Shown here one piece after another: positions 15,834-25,401 of a DNA stretch of 64,000 bases. The notes beneath the pieces were generated by a model. That model had not been told where the DNA came from and searched no databases. It was given only the letters and a program-made list of their open reading frames with translations. Numbering within the stretch: the first letter of the stretch is position 1; the number at the start of each line of letters is the position of its first letter. The DNA comes from JAENVT01 sp963720775 (lineage in GTDB: Bacteria; Actinomycetota; Acidimicrobiia; Acidimicrobiales; Ilumatobacteraceae): NCBI GenBank assembly GCA_963720775.1, contig CAVRGR010000002.1, positions 310,001 through 374,000 of the forward strand, in the 5' to 3' direction. The position numbers and the translations under genes are program-made.

Positions 15834-16847
15834 ATGCGCCTCACCGATTTCGACTACGAGTTGCCGGCCGAGCGCATCGCCCAAGTCCCCATCGAGCCAC
15901 GCGACGCGGCGCGGCTGCTGGTCGATCGGGGGAGTGCCGCTGCCGATCACCGGCACGTCAGCGACCTGCCGGATCTGCTCGACGAGGGGGATCTGCTGGT
16001 GGTCAACGACACGAAGGTCATTCCTGCGCGCCTTCGCTTGCGACGCGAGACCGGCGGGGCCGCCGAGGTGCTGTTGCTGGAACCAGTCAGCGACGACCGA
16101 CGCACCTGGGAGGCCATGGTGCGCCCTGGTCGCAAGTTGCGGCCCGGTGAGCGACTGGTCGATGCGTCGGGAGACGTGCTCATCGAGATCGGATCTCGCA
16201 CCGATTCGGGCGACACGTGCCTGGTCACGATTGCCGCCGAGGGTGACCCGCTGACGCTGCTGCAGCGCCACGGTGAGATGCCGTTGCCTCCGTACATCTG
16301 CGCTCACCTCGACCAGCCCGACCGCTACCAGACCGTCTACGCCAACGAACCCGCATCGGCGGCAGCGCCGACGGCCGGACTGCACTTCACGCCGCAGCTG
16401 CTCACAGCCGTCGAATCGCGCGGCGTCGAAGTCGCCCGGGTCGAGCTCGTCGTCGGTCTCGACACGTTCAAGCCGGTTGTCGTCGACGACCCGGCCGAGC
16501 ACGTGATGCACAGCGAGCGATATTGCGTGCCGTTCGACGTCATGGAGAAGTGCCGGCAGGCGCGGCGGGTCGTCGCGGTCGGCACCACCAGCGTGCGCGC
16601 TCTCGAATCGGCGGCCGCGTCGGGCGCATTGCAGGGTCGCACGCGGTTGTTCATCACGCGACCGTTCGATTGGAAGGTCGTCGACTTGATGATGACGAAC
16701 TTCCACATGCCTCGCACCACGCTCCTGATGATGATCGATGCGTTCGTCTGCGAACGCTGGCGAACGCTGTACGAAACCGCGCTCGCCGAGCACTACCGAT
16801 TCCTGAGCTTCGGCGATGCAATGCTCCTCGATCGAAGGGCGTCGTAG
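15834..16847 (+). CDS. queA: S-adenosylmethionine:tRNA ribosyltransferase-isomerase QueA
   Basis: 337-residue QueA, which transfers and isomerises the ribose of SAM onto preQ1-modified tRNA to form epoxyqueuosine. Signature blocks are FDYELPAERIAQ, LLVVNDTKVIPARL, GEMPLPPYI, YANEPASAAAPTAGLHFT and TNFHMPRTTLLMM. It is followed without a gap by tgt, so the last cytoplasmic steps of queuosine insertion are encoded together. Queuosine genes are patchy in actinobacteria. Confidence 0.97.
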   Translation: MRLTDFDYELPAERIAQVPIEPRDAARLLVDRGSAAADHRHVSDLPDLLDEGDLLVVNDTKVIPARLRLRRETGGAAEVLLLEPVSDDRRTWEAMVRPGRKLRPGERLVDASGDVLIEIGSRTDSGDTCLVTIAAEGDPLTLLQRHGEMPLPPYICAHLDQPDRYQTVYANEPASAAAPTAGLHFTPQLLTAVESRGVEVARVELVVGLDTFKPVVVDDPAEHVMHSERYCVPFDVMEKCRQARRVVAVGTTSVRALESAAASGALQGRTRLFITRPFDWKVVDLMMTNFHMPRTTLLMMIDAFVCERWRTLYETALAEHYRFLSFGDAMLLDRRAS

Positions 16848-17945
16848 ATGCATCCTGTCGGCGTCGAACTGGCGGCCACCGACGGCGCTGCCCGCGCCGG
16901 CGTGGCCCACACCGCCCGCGGCAGCTATCGCACGCCGTGCTTCATGCCGGTGGGAACGCGAGGCGCCATCAAGTACTTGAGCGCAGCCGACTACGAGCGC
17001 CTCGGTGCCGAGATCGTGCTGGGCAACACGTACCACCTCATGCTGAGGCCGGGCGCGGAGACGATTGCGGCCCTGGGCGGTCTGGGAAGGTTCTCCGGCT
17101 GGCCTGGGCTGACCCTGACGGATTCCGGCGGCTTTCAAGTTTTCTCCCTCGACCCGAAGGTCGATGACGACGGCGTCACGTTCCTCAGCACCTACGACGG
17201 ATCGACGCATCGGCTCACCCCCGAGCTCGCTGTTCACACCCAGGAACTGCTCGGTGCAGACATCCAGATGGTGCTCGATGTCTGCCCACCGCTGCCTTCA
17301 CCGCCGGAGGTCGTGCGGTTGGCCGTCGAACGCACTGCGGCGTGGGCAGCGCGGGCCAGGTCTGAACATCGGCGCGACGATCAGGCGTTGTTCGGGATCG
17401 TCCAAGGTGGCATCAACGAAGGGATGCGCATGGAGAGCGCCCGACGCGCCGTCGAGTTGGATTTCGACGGATATGGCATCGGTGGACTGAGTGTGGGGGA
17501 GACCCGCGCTGAGATGGTCCCTGCGCTGGCCGCCGCCCTGCAGTGCCTGCCCGCCGACCGCCCCCGCTACCTGATGGGGGTCGGCGACCCGGCCAGTTTG
17601 GTCGAGGCGGTGGCGCTCGGCGTCGATCAGTTCGATTGTGTGATGCAGACTCGAATCGGACGGCATGGCACCGCGTTGACCGCTCAGGGCAAGCTGCACA
17701 TCAAGAACCTGAAGCACGCCTCCTCGGACGAGCCGCTCGACAGCGAATGTGCGTGCGAGGTGTGCGGACGCCACAGCCGCGGCTACATCCGCCACCTGTT
17801 CCAGGTCGGCGAACCGACCGCCGCGAGGCTGGTCAGCCTGCACAACATCAGTTGGACGCTCCAGCTCATGGCGCGGATGCGGGCGTCGATCGAGGCCGGA
17901 ACCTTCGAAGCCCTTCGTCGCGAGGTTGTGGCTGTTTGGGGGTGA
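16848..17945 (+). CDS. tgt: tRNA-guanine transglycosylase
   Basis: 365-residue TIM-barrel enzyme exchanging G34 of GUN-anticodon tRNAs for preQ1. TLTDSGGFQVFSL contains the general-base Asp, the nucleophile Asp is in VDQFDCVMQTRIGRHG, and the zinc site is CACEVCGRHSRGYIRHL followed by the His in SLHNI. The ATG directly follows the queA stop codon. Length and motifs are those of bacterial Tgt. Confidence 0.97.
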   Translation: MHPVGVELAATDGAARAGVAHTARGSYRTPCFMPVGTRGAIKYLSAADYERLGAEIVLGNTYHLMLRPGAETIAALGGLGRFSGWPGLTLTDSGGFQVFSLDPKVDDDGVTFLSTYDGSTHRLTPELAVHTQELLGADIQMVLDVCPPLPSPPEVVRLAVERTAAWAARARSEHRRDDQALFGIVQGGINEGMRMESARRAVELDFDGYGIGGLSVGETRAEMVPALAAALQCLPADRPRYLMGVGDPASLVEAVALGVDQFDCVMQTRIGRHGTALTAQGKLHIKNLKHASSDEPLDSECACEVCGRHSRGYIRHLFQVGEPTAARLVSLHNISWTLQLMARMRASIEAGTFEALRREVVAVWG

Positions 17946-17971
17946 GCTGCCCATCCCGTCATCCAGGTGGC

Positions 17972-17977
17972 TAGCAT
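17972..17977 (+). promoter_or_regulatory. Possible -10 element upstream of yajC
   Basis: TAGCAT would start a transcript about 53 bases before the yajC ATG. It is the only promoter-like element in the 91-base gap after tgt; read-through from queA-tgt is equally possible. Confidence 0.35.
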
Positions 17978-18036
17978 TGCCCGTCGGTTATCAGGGGTCT
18001 CTTTCTCCCTATCGTCAACAATTGGACACTCAACAA

Positions 18037-18438
18037 ATGCACGTCTTGTCGCTCCTCGCCGCCGATTCGACCAAGTCGAACTCCAGCTCACTCAGCTTCT
18101 TCATTCCGATGATCCTCATCGGCGCGGCGATGTACTTCCTCATGATTCGCCCGCAGCGCCGCAAGATTCGCTCGCAGGCAGCGCTGCAGTCGTCGATCGA
18201 GGTCGGTGACGAGGTCATGACCACCTCCGGCGTCTACGGCTTCGTCACGCTTCTCGAGGGCGACATCGCCTGGTTGGAGATCGACGACGATGTGCAGATC
18301 CGCATCGCCCGCCAGGCACTGCAGCGCAAGGTCGACACGTCGAACGGCGAAACTGCGGTGCCGAGCGACGATGGTTCCGGCCGCGGCTCGAAGATCGAGC
18401 CGAGCGACGGAACATCGGCCGACGAGCCGACGAAGTAG
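18037..18438 (+). CDS. yajC: Preprotein translocase accessory subunit YajC
   Basis: 133-residue YajC with one transmembrane helix (FFIPMILIGAAMYFLMI, about residues 21-37) followed by the signature RPQRRK and the beta domain SIEVGDEVMTTSGVYGFV. It joins SecDF in the holo-translocon. The C-terminal 35 residues are acidic and Ser-rich, a species-specific tail. The secD ATG follows the stop with no gap, confirming the operon. Confidence 0.94.
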   Translation: MHVLSLLAADSTKSNSSSLSFFIPMILIGAAMYFLMIRPQRRKIRSQAALQSSIEVGDEVMTTSGVYGFVTLLEGDIAWLEIDDDVQIRIARQALQRKVDTSNGETAVPSDDGSGRGSKIEPSDGTSADEPTK

Positions 18439-20128
18439 ATGCGCAAGAAGCTGATCTATTCGCTCGTCGGAATCCTGATCCTGGCGTTCGGAGGTTTGAT
18501 CGCGACTCTCATCGACGGCGACACACCCTCGCTCGGGCTCGACCTGCAGGGCGGTATCTCGGTCACGCAGAAGCCGGTGGGGCCTTACAACTCGGCCAGC
18601 CTCGACCTGGCGGTCGACCGCATCCGTGAGCGCGTCGACAGCCTCGGTGTCTCCGAGCCGGAGATCCTTCGCCAGGGTGACGCCATCGTGGTCAACCTTC
18701 CGGGCGTGAAGAACCAGGAGCAGGCCGAGGCGCTCGTCAAGGTCACCGGCCAGGTCTACCTCCGGCCCGTGCTCACCGACGATCAGTTCGGCCTCCCGTG
18801 CGTCACCAGCGAGCCGACGAAGAACACCTCGACCACCACCACCACCACGCACGACCGGCTCGGTCGCCACCTCCGATACCAGTGACATCGTGGTGGCCAG
18901 CTCGCCGACGATTCCGACCACTGCTGCGGTCTCGGCAAGCGACGCGCCCACCACCACTGCTGCGGGCGGCCCCTCGCGTCGTCCGAGCACTGCGAACACC
19001 TCGACAACGGTTGCAGGAACGAGCACGACGACAGCGGCGTCATCGACCACATCGGCCACCGAGACGACCGTCCTGGCGGCTGCCACCACAACCGTGCCGG
19101 GAGCAACCACCACAACGGTGGCCGGCAACACGACGAACACCCTGCCCGACGTTCCGCCCGACTCAACGGGCTACGTCAGCGCGCGCGGCGGTTCCTTCTG
19201 CAAGGTTGGTCCGGCGGGTGGCACGGGCGAGGTCTTCCAAGACGACGCGACGGCTCGCATCATCTCCGGCTCCGGCTGGGGCGTTACCGTCAGCCTGCGC
19301 GGTGGCTCCAGCGGCGAAGGCGTGTGGAACGTGCTTGCTTCCGAGTGCTACAACGCCACGGCCGCGTGCCCCACTCGGCAGCTGGCGATCGTGCTCGACG
19401 GTGAGGTCATCTCGGCGCCGACCGTGCAACAGCCGTCGTTCACCGGGAGCGTGGAGATCACGGGAAGCTTCAGCGAATCCGAGGCTCGCAACCTCGCCCG
19501 CGTCTTGAACAGCGGTTCACTGCCGGTCAAGCTGGAGACGCAGGCAGTGCAAACCGTGTCGCCGACGCTCGGCAAAGACTCGTTGCACGCCGCCGTCATC
19601 TCCGGCATCGTCGGCCTTGGGCTGGTGCTGCTGTTCATGGCGCTCTACTACCGGCTGCTCGGGTTCATCGTCGCCGCCGGCTTGAGCGTGTCGGGCGCCC
19701 TCATCTGGACGATCATCTCGTTCCTGTCGAAGACCCAAGGCCTGGCGCTGTCGCTGTCGGGCATCGCCGGCATCATCGTGTCCGTCGGTGTCACGGTCGA
19801 CTCCTACGTGGTCTTCTTCGAACGATTGAAAGACGAGGTACGTGCCGGGCGATCGATGCGCAACAGCGCGCAGCGTGGCTTCGCCGGTGCGTGGCACACG
19901 ATCGTCGTGGCCGATCTTGTCTCGCTGATCGGTGCCGCAGTGCTGTGGTATCTCACCGTGGGCTCCGTGCGAAACTTCGCATTCTTCCTCGGTCTGTCCA
20001 CGCTCTGCGATCTGTTCGTTGCCTACTTCTTCACTCGACCGGCGGTTCTCTTGCTGGCCAGAACGGATTGGATGGCTCGTCGCAAGGTGATGGGTATCGA
20101 GGTTTCGGCGCCGGGACGTGCCTCATGA
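18439..20128 (+). CDS. secD: Protein translocase subunit SecD (one frameshift)
   Basis: SecD powers late protein export using the proton gradient. The first frame (to 18885) has the N-terminal helix, LGLDLQGGISV and the P1 domain start; the second frame continues with the rest of P1 (ARQLAIVLDGEVISAPTV) and the five C-terminal membrane helices. One extra base in the Thr-codon run near 18835-18852 separates them; removing it yields 562 residues. An unusual Ser/Thr/Ala-rich stretch of about 110 residues interrupts the periplasmic part. It may be an assembly error in a repetitive codon run. secF overlaps the stop (ATGA). Confidence 0.88.
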
Positions 20129-21288
20129 GCACCGACCTCCTGTCGCCCGTCCGTGCTCGGCGTGGGCGCAGCGGCCGGTTGTACCACGGCGAAACGGCCA
20201 TCGACTTCTATGGTCGGCGGTGGTGGGGCATCGGGGTATCGGCGGTGTTGATCGTCATCACACTTGTGTCGCTGTTCGTCAGCGGGCTCAACCTCGGGCT
20301 CGACTTCAAAGGCGGAGTTGCTTGGGAGGTCCCGGCCACCAACCTCACCGTCGACCAGGCCCGGGCTGTACTCGACGCCAACCAACTCGATGGCGCCAAC
20401 GCCAAGATCCAGGAACGAACGTCGGCGTCCGGCTCGGTGCTCGAGATCCAGGTCGGTGACCAACCGGTCGAGAAGCGCCAACAGGTTCAAGAGGCGTTGG
20501 CCGGGGCCGCCAAGGTCGATGTCGAGTCGGTCAGCGTCAACTCCGTCAGTTCTACATGGGGCCGCACCATCACGGAAAAGGCGGTGCGCGCCCTCGTCAT
20601 CTTCCTGATCCTCGTCGCGTTGTTCATCGCCTGGCGGCTCGAGTGGCGCATGGCCCTGGCCGCGCTCATCGCCATGGTTCACGACGTGTTGATCAGCGTC
20701 GGCGTCTACTCGGTGTTCCGATTCGAGGTCACCCCGGCCACGGTGGTCGCCTTCCTCACCATCCTCGGCTTCTCCCTCTACGACACGATCGTCGTGTTCG
20801 ACAAGGTCAAGGACAACACCAAGCACTACTCGACATCGCGCGTGCCGTATGCCGACGTGATCAACGTGTCGATGAACCAGGTGCTCATGCGCTCGATCAA
20901 CACGAGCGTCGCTGCCGTTCTCCCCGTGCTGTCGCTCCTGGTCCTCGGTGCCGGCATCCTCGGTGCGGTCACGCTGCGCGAATTCGCCCTGGCGCTTCTC
21001 GTCGGACTGCTGACGGGCTCGTATTCCTCGATCTTCATCGCCTCCCCGCTTCTCGCGGTGTTCAAGGAGCGCGAGCCGCGCTACCGCTTGCTGCGCGGTC
21101 CGCATGCCACCAAGGTCGAGCTCGAGCATCTGGTTCTCGGTGGCTCGCCGGCCGCCAAGCGAGAAGCCGCCCGGCGTGGTGCCGACGCAGGCGATGGTGA
21201 CGACGTGGGCCCGGTAACCCAGAGCACACCCCACTCGCTGCTCACGCACCCGCCACGCCCACGGAAGAAGAAGCGTCGCGCCAGCTGA
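20125..21288 (+). CDS. secF: Protein translocase subunit SecF
   Basis: 387-residue RND-type membrane protein with six predicted helices. The D1 motif appears as LGLDFKGGVAWEV after the first helix, and the conserved D4-D6 region as ATVVAFLTILGFSLYDTIVVFDKVKDN and MNQVLMRSINTS. It partners SecD and YajC. The C-terminus is a 60-residue basic tail (PRPRKKKRRAS) on the cytoplasmic side. The start ATG overlaps the secD stop. Confidence 0.96.
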   Translation: MSTDLLSPVRARRGRSGRLYHGETAIDFYGRRWWGIGVSAVLIVITLVSLFVSGLNLGLDFKGGVAWEVPATNLTVDQARAVLDANQLDGANAKIQERTSASGSVLEIQVGDQPVEKRQQVQEALAGAAKVDVESVSVNSVSSTWGRTITEKAVRALVIFLILVALFIAWRLEWRMALAALIAMVHDVLISVGVYSVFRFEVTPATVVAFLTILGFSLYDTIVVFDKVKDNTKHYSTSRVPYADVINVSMNQVLMRSINTSVAAVLPVLSLLVLGAGILGAVTLREFALALLVGLLTGSYSSIFIASPLLAVFKEREPRYRLLRGPHATKVELEHLVLGGSPAAKREAARRGADAGDGDDVGPVTQSTPHSLLTHPPRPRKKKRRAS

Positions 21289-21295
21289 GGGGCGG

Positions 21296-21301
21296 TAACC
21301 T
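21296..21301 (+). promoter_or_regulatory. -10 element, leaderless promoter of apt
   Basis: TAACCT lies 8 bases before ATG 21310. It gives apt-rel a promoter separate from the sec operon. Confidence 0.55.
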
Positions 21302-21309
21302 GCAGTCAT

Positions 21310-21837
21310 ATGGCATCCGATGGCCACTGGCTCCACCAGTACGTCCGCGACATCGACGATTTCCCGACAGCGGGTGTCGTCTTTCGCGACATCACGCCGC
21401 TCCTCGCCGATGCTGAAGGCTTCGGCCGGGCCATCGACGAGTTGGCCACTCGGTTCGACGATGCTCCGGCCGACCGGGTGTTGGGCATGGAAGCTCGCGG
21501 GTTCATCATCGCCGCGCCCATCGCATACCGCATGGGCGCCGGGTTCATCCCGGTCCGCAAGGCCGGGAAACTCCCATGGCAGGTCATCCGCGAGGAGTAC
21601 CTGCTCGAGTACGGCAGCGACAAGCTCGAGGTGCATCGCGACGCGATCCTGCCCGGCGAGCGGATCCTGGTGATCGACGACGTCCTGGCCACGGGTGGCA
21701 CCGCCGCGGCAACTGTTCGGCTCGTCGAGGCGCTCAACGGCGTCGTCGTCGGGATCGGTGTGCTCATCGAACTCGAAGACCTCGGCGGTCGTTCCAGGCT
21801 CAACGGTCACCGAGTCGAAAGCCTCGCAAGGTACTGA
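21310..21837 (+). CDS. apt: Adenine phosphoribosyltransferase
   Basis: 175-residue purine-salvage enzyme converting adenine and PRPP to AMP. The PRPP-binding motif is RILVIDDVLATGGTAAA; DFPTAGVVFRDITPLL and MEARGFIIAAPIAY are characteristic of Apt. It sits directly before rel, an arrangement conserved across actinobacteria. The rel ribosome site (GAGGT) overlaps the apt stop region. Confidence 0.96.
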   Translation: MASDGHWLHQYVRDIDDFPTAGVVFRDITPLLADAEGFGRAIDELATRFDDAPADRVLGMEARGFIIAAPIAYRMGAGFIPVRKAGKLPWQVIREEYLLEYGSDKLEVHRDAILPGERILVIDDVLATGGTAAATVRLVEALNGVVVGIGVLIELEDLGGRSRLNGHRVESLARY

Positions 21838-21846
21838 GGTCTGCCG

Positions 21847-24066
21847 ATGCCTGCCGTTGACCGTGTCCTGCCGTGGCGCCGGCATCAGAACGTCACTGCC
21901 GACGAGTTGACGCCGTTGCTGAGCGCCTACCGTCGCCGCCATCCGAAGGCGCCGGTGGCGATGATCAACCGCGCCTACGAGACCGCGAAGGAAGCGCACC
22001 GGCACCAGTCGCGTGGTAGTGGCGAGAGCTACATCAATCATCCGTTGGCGGTCGCGCGGATCGTCGCCGACATCGGTCTCGACGAGATCTCGTTGGCTGC
22101 GGCCCTGCTTCACGATGCTGTCGAAGACACCGAGATCACCGTCGCCGACGTCGAGAAGGCATTCGGAGCAGAGGTCGCTGCCATCGTCGACGGCGTCACC
22201 AAGCTCGAGCGGTTGCAGTTCGACTCGAAGGAGGCGCAGCAGGCAGCCACCATGCGCAAGATGCTCGTGGCCATGGCTCGCGACCTGCGCGTGCTCATCA
22301 TCAAGCTGGCCGACCGTCTGCACAACATGCGCACCATCGCGGCAATGTCGAGCGAGAAACAACGACGCATCGCCCAAGAGACGCTCGACATCTATGCACC
22401 GCTGGCCCACCGGCTCGGCATGCAAGAGCTGAAGCAGCAGCTCGAAGACCTCTCCTTCGCCTCGCTGTATCCGAAGCGCTTCGCAGAGCTCGACCACCTC
22501 GTCAGCACGCGAACCCCCGAGCGGGAGGTCTATCTCGCCAAAGCGATCGCCGAAGTCAGTGGGCGACTGCAGGAGCTCAACATCCAAGCCGAGGTCACCG
22601 GGCGCGGCAAGCACCTGTGGAGCATCTACGAAAAGATGATGCAGAAGGGTCGCGAGTTCGACGACATCTTCGACCTGGTCGCCATCCGCGTCATCGTCGA
22701 TTCGGTGAAGGACTGCTACGCCGCGTTGGGTTGCATCCATGGTCGATACAAGCCGGTCGTGGGTCGGTTCAAGGACTACATCGCCATGCCCAAGTTCAAC
22801 CTCTACCAGAGCCTGCACACCACGGTGATCGGCCCCGGTGGCAAGGTCGTCGAGGTGCAGATCAGGTCGCAGGAGATGCATCAACGCGCCGAATGGGGTG
22901 TTGCCGCTCACTGGTCGTACAAGGGCGATAGCGCGGCGAGCGACATCGACTGGTTGAACCGGATCATCGACTGGCAGGCCGACATCTCCGATCCGGCGGC
23001 GTTCATGGAGAACCTGAAGACCGATCTCGAACAGGACGAGGTCTTCGTGTTCACGCCGAAGGGCCGGGTCATCCCGCTGCCGGTGGGCTCCACCAGCGTC
23101 GATTTCGCCTATGCCGTTCACACGGATGTCGGTCACGCGTGCGTCGGCGCCAAGGTCAACGGTCGGCTCGTGCCACTCGGCACCGTGCTGCACAGCGGCG
23201 ACACGTGCGAGATCTTCACGTCCAAGGTCGTTTCGGCCGGCCCGTCGCGCGACTGGTTGCAATTCGTTGCCTCGCCGCGAGCCCGCAACAAGATCCGTCA
23301 GTGGTTCAGTCGCGAGCGGCGTGTCGACATGATCGAAGCCGGCCGCGAGGAGCTCACCAAGGAGTTCCGCCGCGAGAGCCTTCCGTTGCAACGCATCTGG
23401 GACAGCACGGCGTTGGCCGAAGAGATCGCCCACACCTCGTATTCCGACCTCGACTCCGTACTGGCCGCGATCGGCGAGCATCATCTGTCGGCGCGCTCGA
23501 TCGCGCAACGGATCGCTCGCGGTTTCGCGCAGGGCGACGATGGCGAGCAGTTCTCTCTCGTCTCACCTGCAAGACCGCACAAGCCCAACCGTCCACGCTC
23601 AGCGGTCGGCGTGCACGTCGAAGGCCTCGAAGACATCCTGGTCCGCCTGTCGCGTTGCTGCACGCCTGTGCCCGGCGACGACATCGTTGGCTTCGTCACG
23701 CGTGGTCGCGGTGTGTCGGTGCATCGTGCCGATTGCGCCAACGCCGAGAGCCTCATGAGCGAGCAAGCCGCTCGATTGATCGACGTCGACTGGGACGGTG
23801 ACCGCACGAAGGCCATCTTCCGAGCCGGTGTCGAAGTGGTCGCCCTCGATCGGTCGCGGCTGCTGCGCGACGTGGCCAATGCGCTCAGCGAGCAGCACGT
23901 CAACATCGTCTCCTGCAGCACTCACACCGGCGGCGACCGGGTTGCCAAGATGCGTTTCGAGTTCGAGCTCGCCGACCCCGGCCACCTCGAATCCGTGCTG
24001 CGCACGATCAAGCAGATCGATGCTGTGTACGAGGCCTATCGACTCGTGCCCGGCAAGTCCAACTGA
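21847..24066 (+). CDS. rel: Bifunctional (p)ppGpp synthetase/hydrolase RelA/SpoT
   Basis: 739-residue stringent-response enzyme. Order of domains: HD hydrolase (INHPLAVARIVADIGLD, LLHDAVEDTEIT, about residues 60-190), synthetase (KGREFDDIFDLVAIRVIV and NLYQSLHTTVIGP, about 260-370), TGS (VFVFTPKGRVIPLPVGSTSVDFAYAVHT), zinc-finger/helical region (SRCCTPVPGDDIVGFVTRGRG) and C-terminal ACT. The intact HD motif indicates both synthesis and hydrolysis. GAGG lies about 7 bases before ATG 21847. It follows apt by 9 bases. Confidence 0.97.
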   Translation: MPAVDRVLPWRRHQNVTADELTPLLSAYRRRHPKAPVAMINRAYETAKEAHRHQSRGSGESYINHPLAVARIVADIGLDEISLAAALLHDAVEDTEITVADVEKAFGAEVAAIVDGVTKLERLQFDSKEAQQAATMRKMLVAMARDLRVLIIKLADRLHNMRTIAAMSSEKQRRIAQETLDIYAPLAHRLGMQELKQQLEDLSFASLYPKRFAELDHLVSTRTPEREVYLAKAIAEVSGRLQELNIQAEVTGRGKHLWSIYEKMMQKGREFDDIFDLVAIRVIVDSVKDCYAALGCIHGRYKPVVGRFKDYIAMPKFNLYQSLHTTVIGPGGKVVEVQIRSQEMHQRAEWGVAAHWSYKGDSAASDIDWLNRIIDWQADISDPAAFMENLKTDLEQDEVFVFTPKGRVIPLPVGSTSVDFAYAVHTDVGHACVGAKVNGRLVPLGTVLHSGDTCEIFTSKVVSAGPSRDWLQFVASPRARNKIRQWFSRERRVDMIEAGREELTKEFRRESLPLQRIWDSTALAEEIAHTSYSDLDSVLAAIGEHHLSARSIAQRIARGFAQGDDGEQFSLVSPARPHKPNRPRSAVGVHVEGLEDILVRLSRCCTPVPGDDIVGFVTRGRGVSVHRADCANAESLMSEQAARLIDVDWDGDRTKAIFRAGVEVVALDRSRLLRDVANALSEQHVNIVSCSTHTGGDRVAKMRFEFELADPGHLESVLRTIKQIDAVYEAYRLVPGKSN

Positions 24067-24115
24067 GCACCTACGTCACATGACCGTGCTGTCTGGCGCC
24101 GGTAAAGGCCACTGA

Positions 24116-24129
24116 CCAGGCGAGCCTGG
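24116..24129. promoter_or_regulatory. Perfect palindrome in the hisS promoter spacer
   Basis: CCAGGC-GA-GCCTGG is a perfect 6-bp dyad between a -35-like CTGACC (24112-24117) and the -10 at 24134. It could be a repressor operator or a hairpin ending rel; no T-run follows. Confidence 0.45.
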
Positions 24130-24133
24130 CCGG

Positions 24134-24139
24134 TAGCCT
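24134..24139 (+). promoter_or_regulatory. -10 element, leaderless promoter of hisS-aspS
   Basis: TAGCCT lies 8 bases before GTG 24148. The rest of the 81-base gap after rel holds the palindrome at 24116-24129. Confidence 0.6.
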
Positions 24140-24147
24140 GGACGACT

Positions 24148-25401
24148 GTGCCGGAATTCCAGACGAGCCCCGGGATGCGCGACATCCTGCCTCCGGATTC
24201 GGAGCGCTGGCGGAGGTTCGTGTCGGTGTTTGCCGGCGTGGTCGAGGGTGCCGGATACGGTCAGGTGATCTCGCCGCTGCTCGAAGACCTCGGGGTGTTC
24301 CAACGGATCGGTGACGCCACCGACGTGGTCACCAAGGAGATGTACGACTTCGTCGACAAGGGCGGGCGGCACATCGCCCTGCGACCCGAACTGACCGCCT
24401 CGGTCTGCCGAGCGTTCGTGCAGCATCGTCCGTTGACGCCGTGGAAGGTGTGGTACACGGGCTCCCAGTTCCGCTACGAGAAGCCCCAGCGCGGGCGCTT
24501 CCGGCAGTTCGATCAGGTTGGTATCGAGGTGCTCGGCGTCGAGGACCCACACCTCGACGTCGAGGTCATCGTCCTTGCCTGGGAGTTCTACCGGGCACTC
24601 GGCCTGCAGCAGGTCACCTTGTTGCTCAACTCGCTCGGCGAGCCCGACGACCGCGCTCGTTACGTCGCCGCACTGCAGGCGTACTTCGAGGCGAATCGCA
24701 ACGCCCTCACATCCGAGAGTCAGATCACGCTCGACAAGAACCCGTTGCGCGTCCTCGATTCGAAGCGGCCGGCAGATGCCGCGCTCGTTGCCGCGGCACC
24801 GCGCATCGCCGAGTTCTACAGCCCACATGCTGCCGCTCATTTCCAGAGCGTGCAGGACGGTCTCGTCGCGCTGAACATCCCGTTCACCATCGACGAGAGG
24901 TTGGTCCGCGGACTCGACTACTACCGCCACACCACCTTCGAGTTCCAAGGCGGCACCCTCGACTCGGCGCAGAACGCGCTGGGGGGCGGTGGTCGCTACG
25001 ACGGTCTCGTCGAATCTCTCGGCGGGCCACCGACGCATGGCATCGGTTTCGCGCTCGGGCTCGACCGAACTCTGCTGGCGTGCGACGACGAGGGAGTGTT
25101 TGCTGTCGAGCCCCTTCGTCTCGACGCCTTCATCGTCGACACCACCGGTGGTCTCGAAGCGCTGCGCCTCACTTCCGAGATTCGCGCCGCCGGTCTCACT
25201 GCCGATCGAGCGTACGAGCAACGCAGCATGAAGGCCCAGATGAAAGTTGCCGATCGCAGCGGCGCGGCGTGCGCTGTGATCGTCGGTAGCAACGAAGTGG
25301 CAGAAGATGCTGTCACCGTGCGTCCGTTGCGCACCGACGAAGGGCAGCAACTGATCGCCCGTTCGACGCTGATCGATCACCTCAAGAAAGCTCGCTCATG
25401 A
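24148..25401 (+). CDS. hisS: Histidyl-tRNA synthetase
   Basis: 417-residue class II aminoacyl-tRNA synthetase. Motif 1 surrounds GYGQVISPLLEDLGVF, motif 2 is SQFRYEKPQRGRFRQFDQVGIE, the His-specific block is VRGLDYYRHTTFEF, and motif 3 is GIGFALGLDRTLLA; a C-terminal anticodon domain follows. GTG 24148 is set by the -10 element and by homology (PEFQTSPGMRDILP). The stop overlaps the aspS ATG (ATGA), giving a two-gene synthetase operon. Confidence 0.97.
   Translation: MPEFQTSPGMRDILPPDSERWRRFVSVFAGVVEGAGYGQVISPLLEDLGVFQRIGDATDVVTKEMYDFVDKGGRHIALRPELTASVCRAFVQHRPLTPWKVWYTGSQFRYEKPQRGRFRQFDQVGIEVLGVEDPHLDVEVIVLAWEFYRALGLQQVTLLLNSLGEPDDRARYVAALQAYFEANRNALTSESQITLDKNPLRVLDSKRPADAALVAAAPRIAEFYSPHAAAHFQSVQDGLVALNIPFTIDERLVRGLDYYRHTTFEFQGGTLDSAQNALGGGGRYDGLVESLGGPPTHGIGFALGLDRTLLACDDEGVFAVEPLRLDAFIVDTTGGLEALRLTSEIRAAGLTADRAYEQRSMKAQMKVADRSGAACAVIVGSNEVAEDAVTVRPLRTDEGQQLIARSTLIDHLKKARS

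Noticed and set aside
20023..23508. 1161-residue minus-strand open frame opposite secF, apt and rel
   Set aside because: It is the complement shadow of three well-recognised genes; its composition is Arg/His/Asp-rich nonsense with no known motif. Long antisense frames are expected at this GC content.
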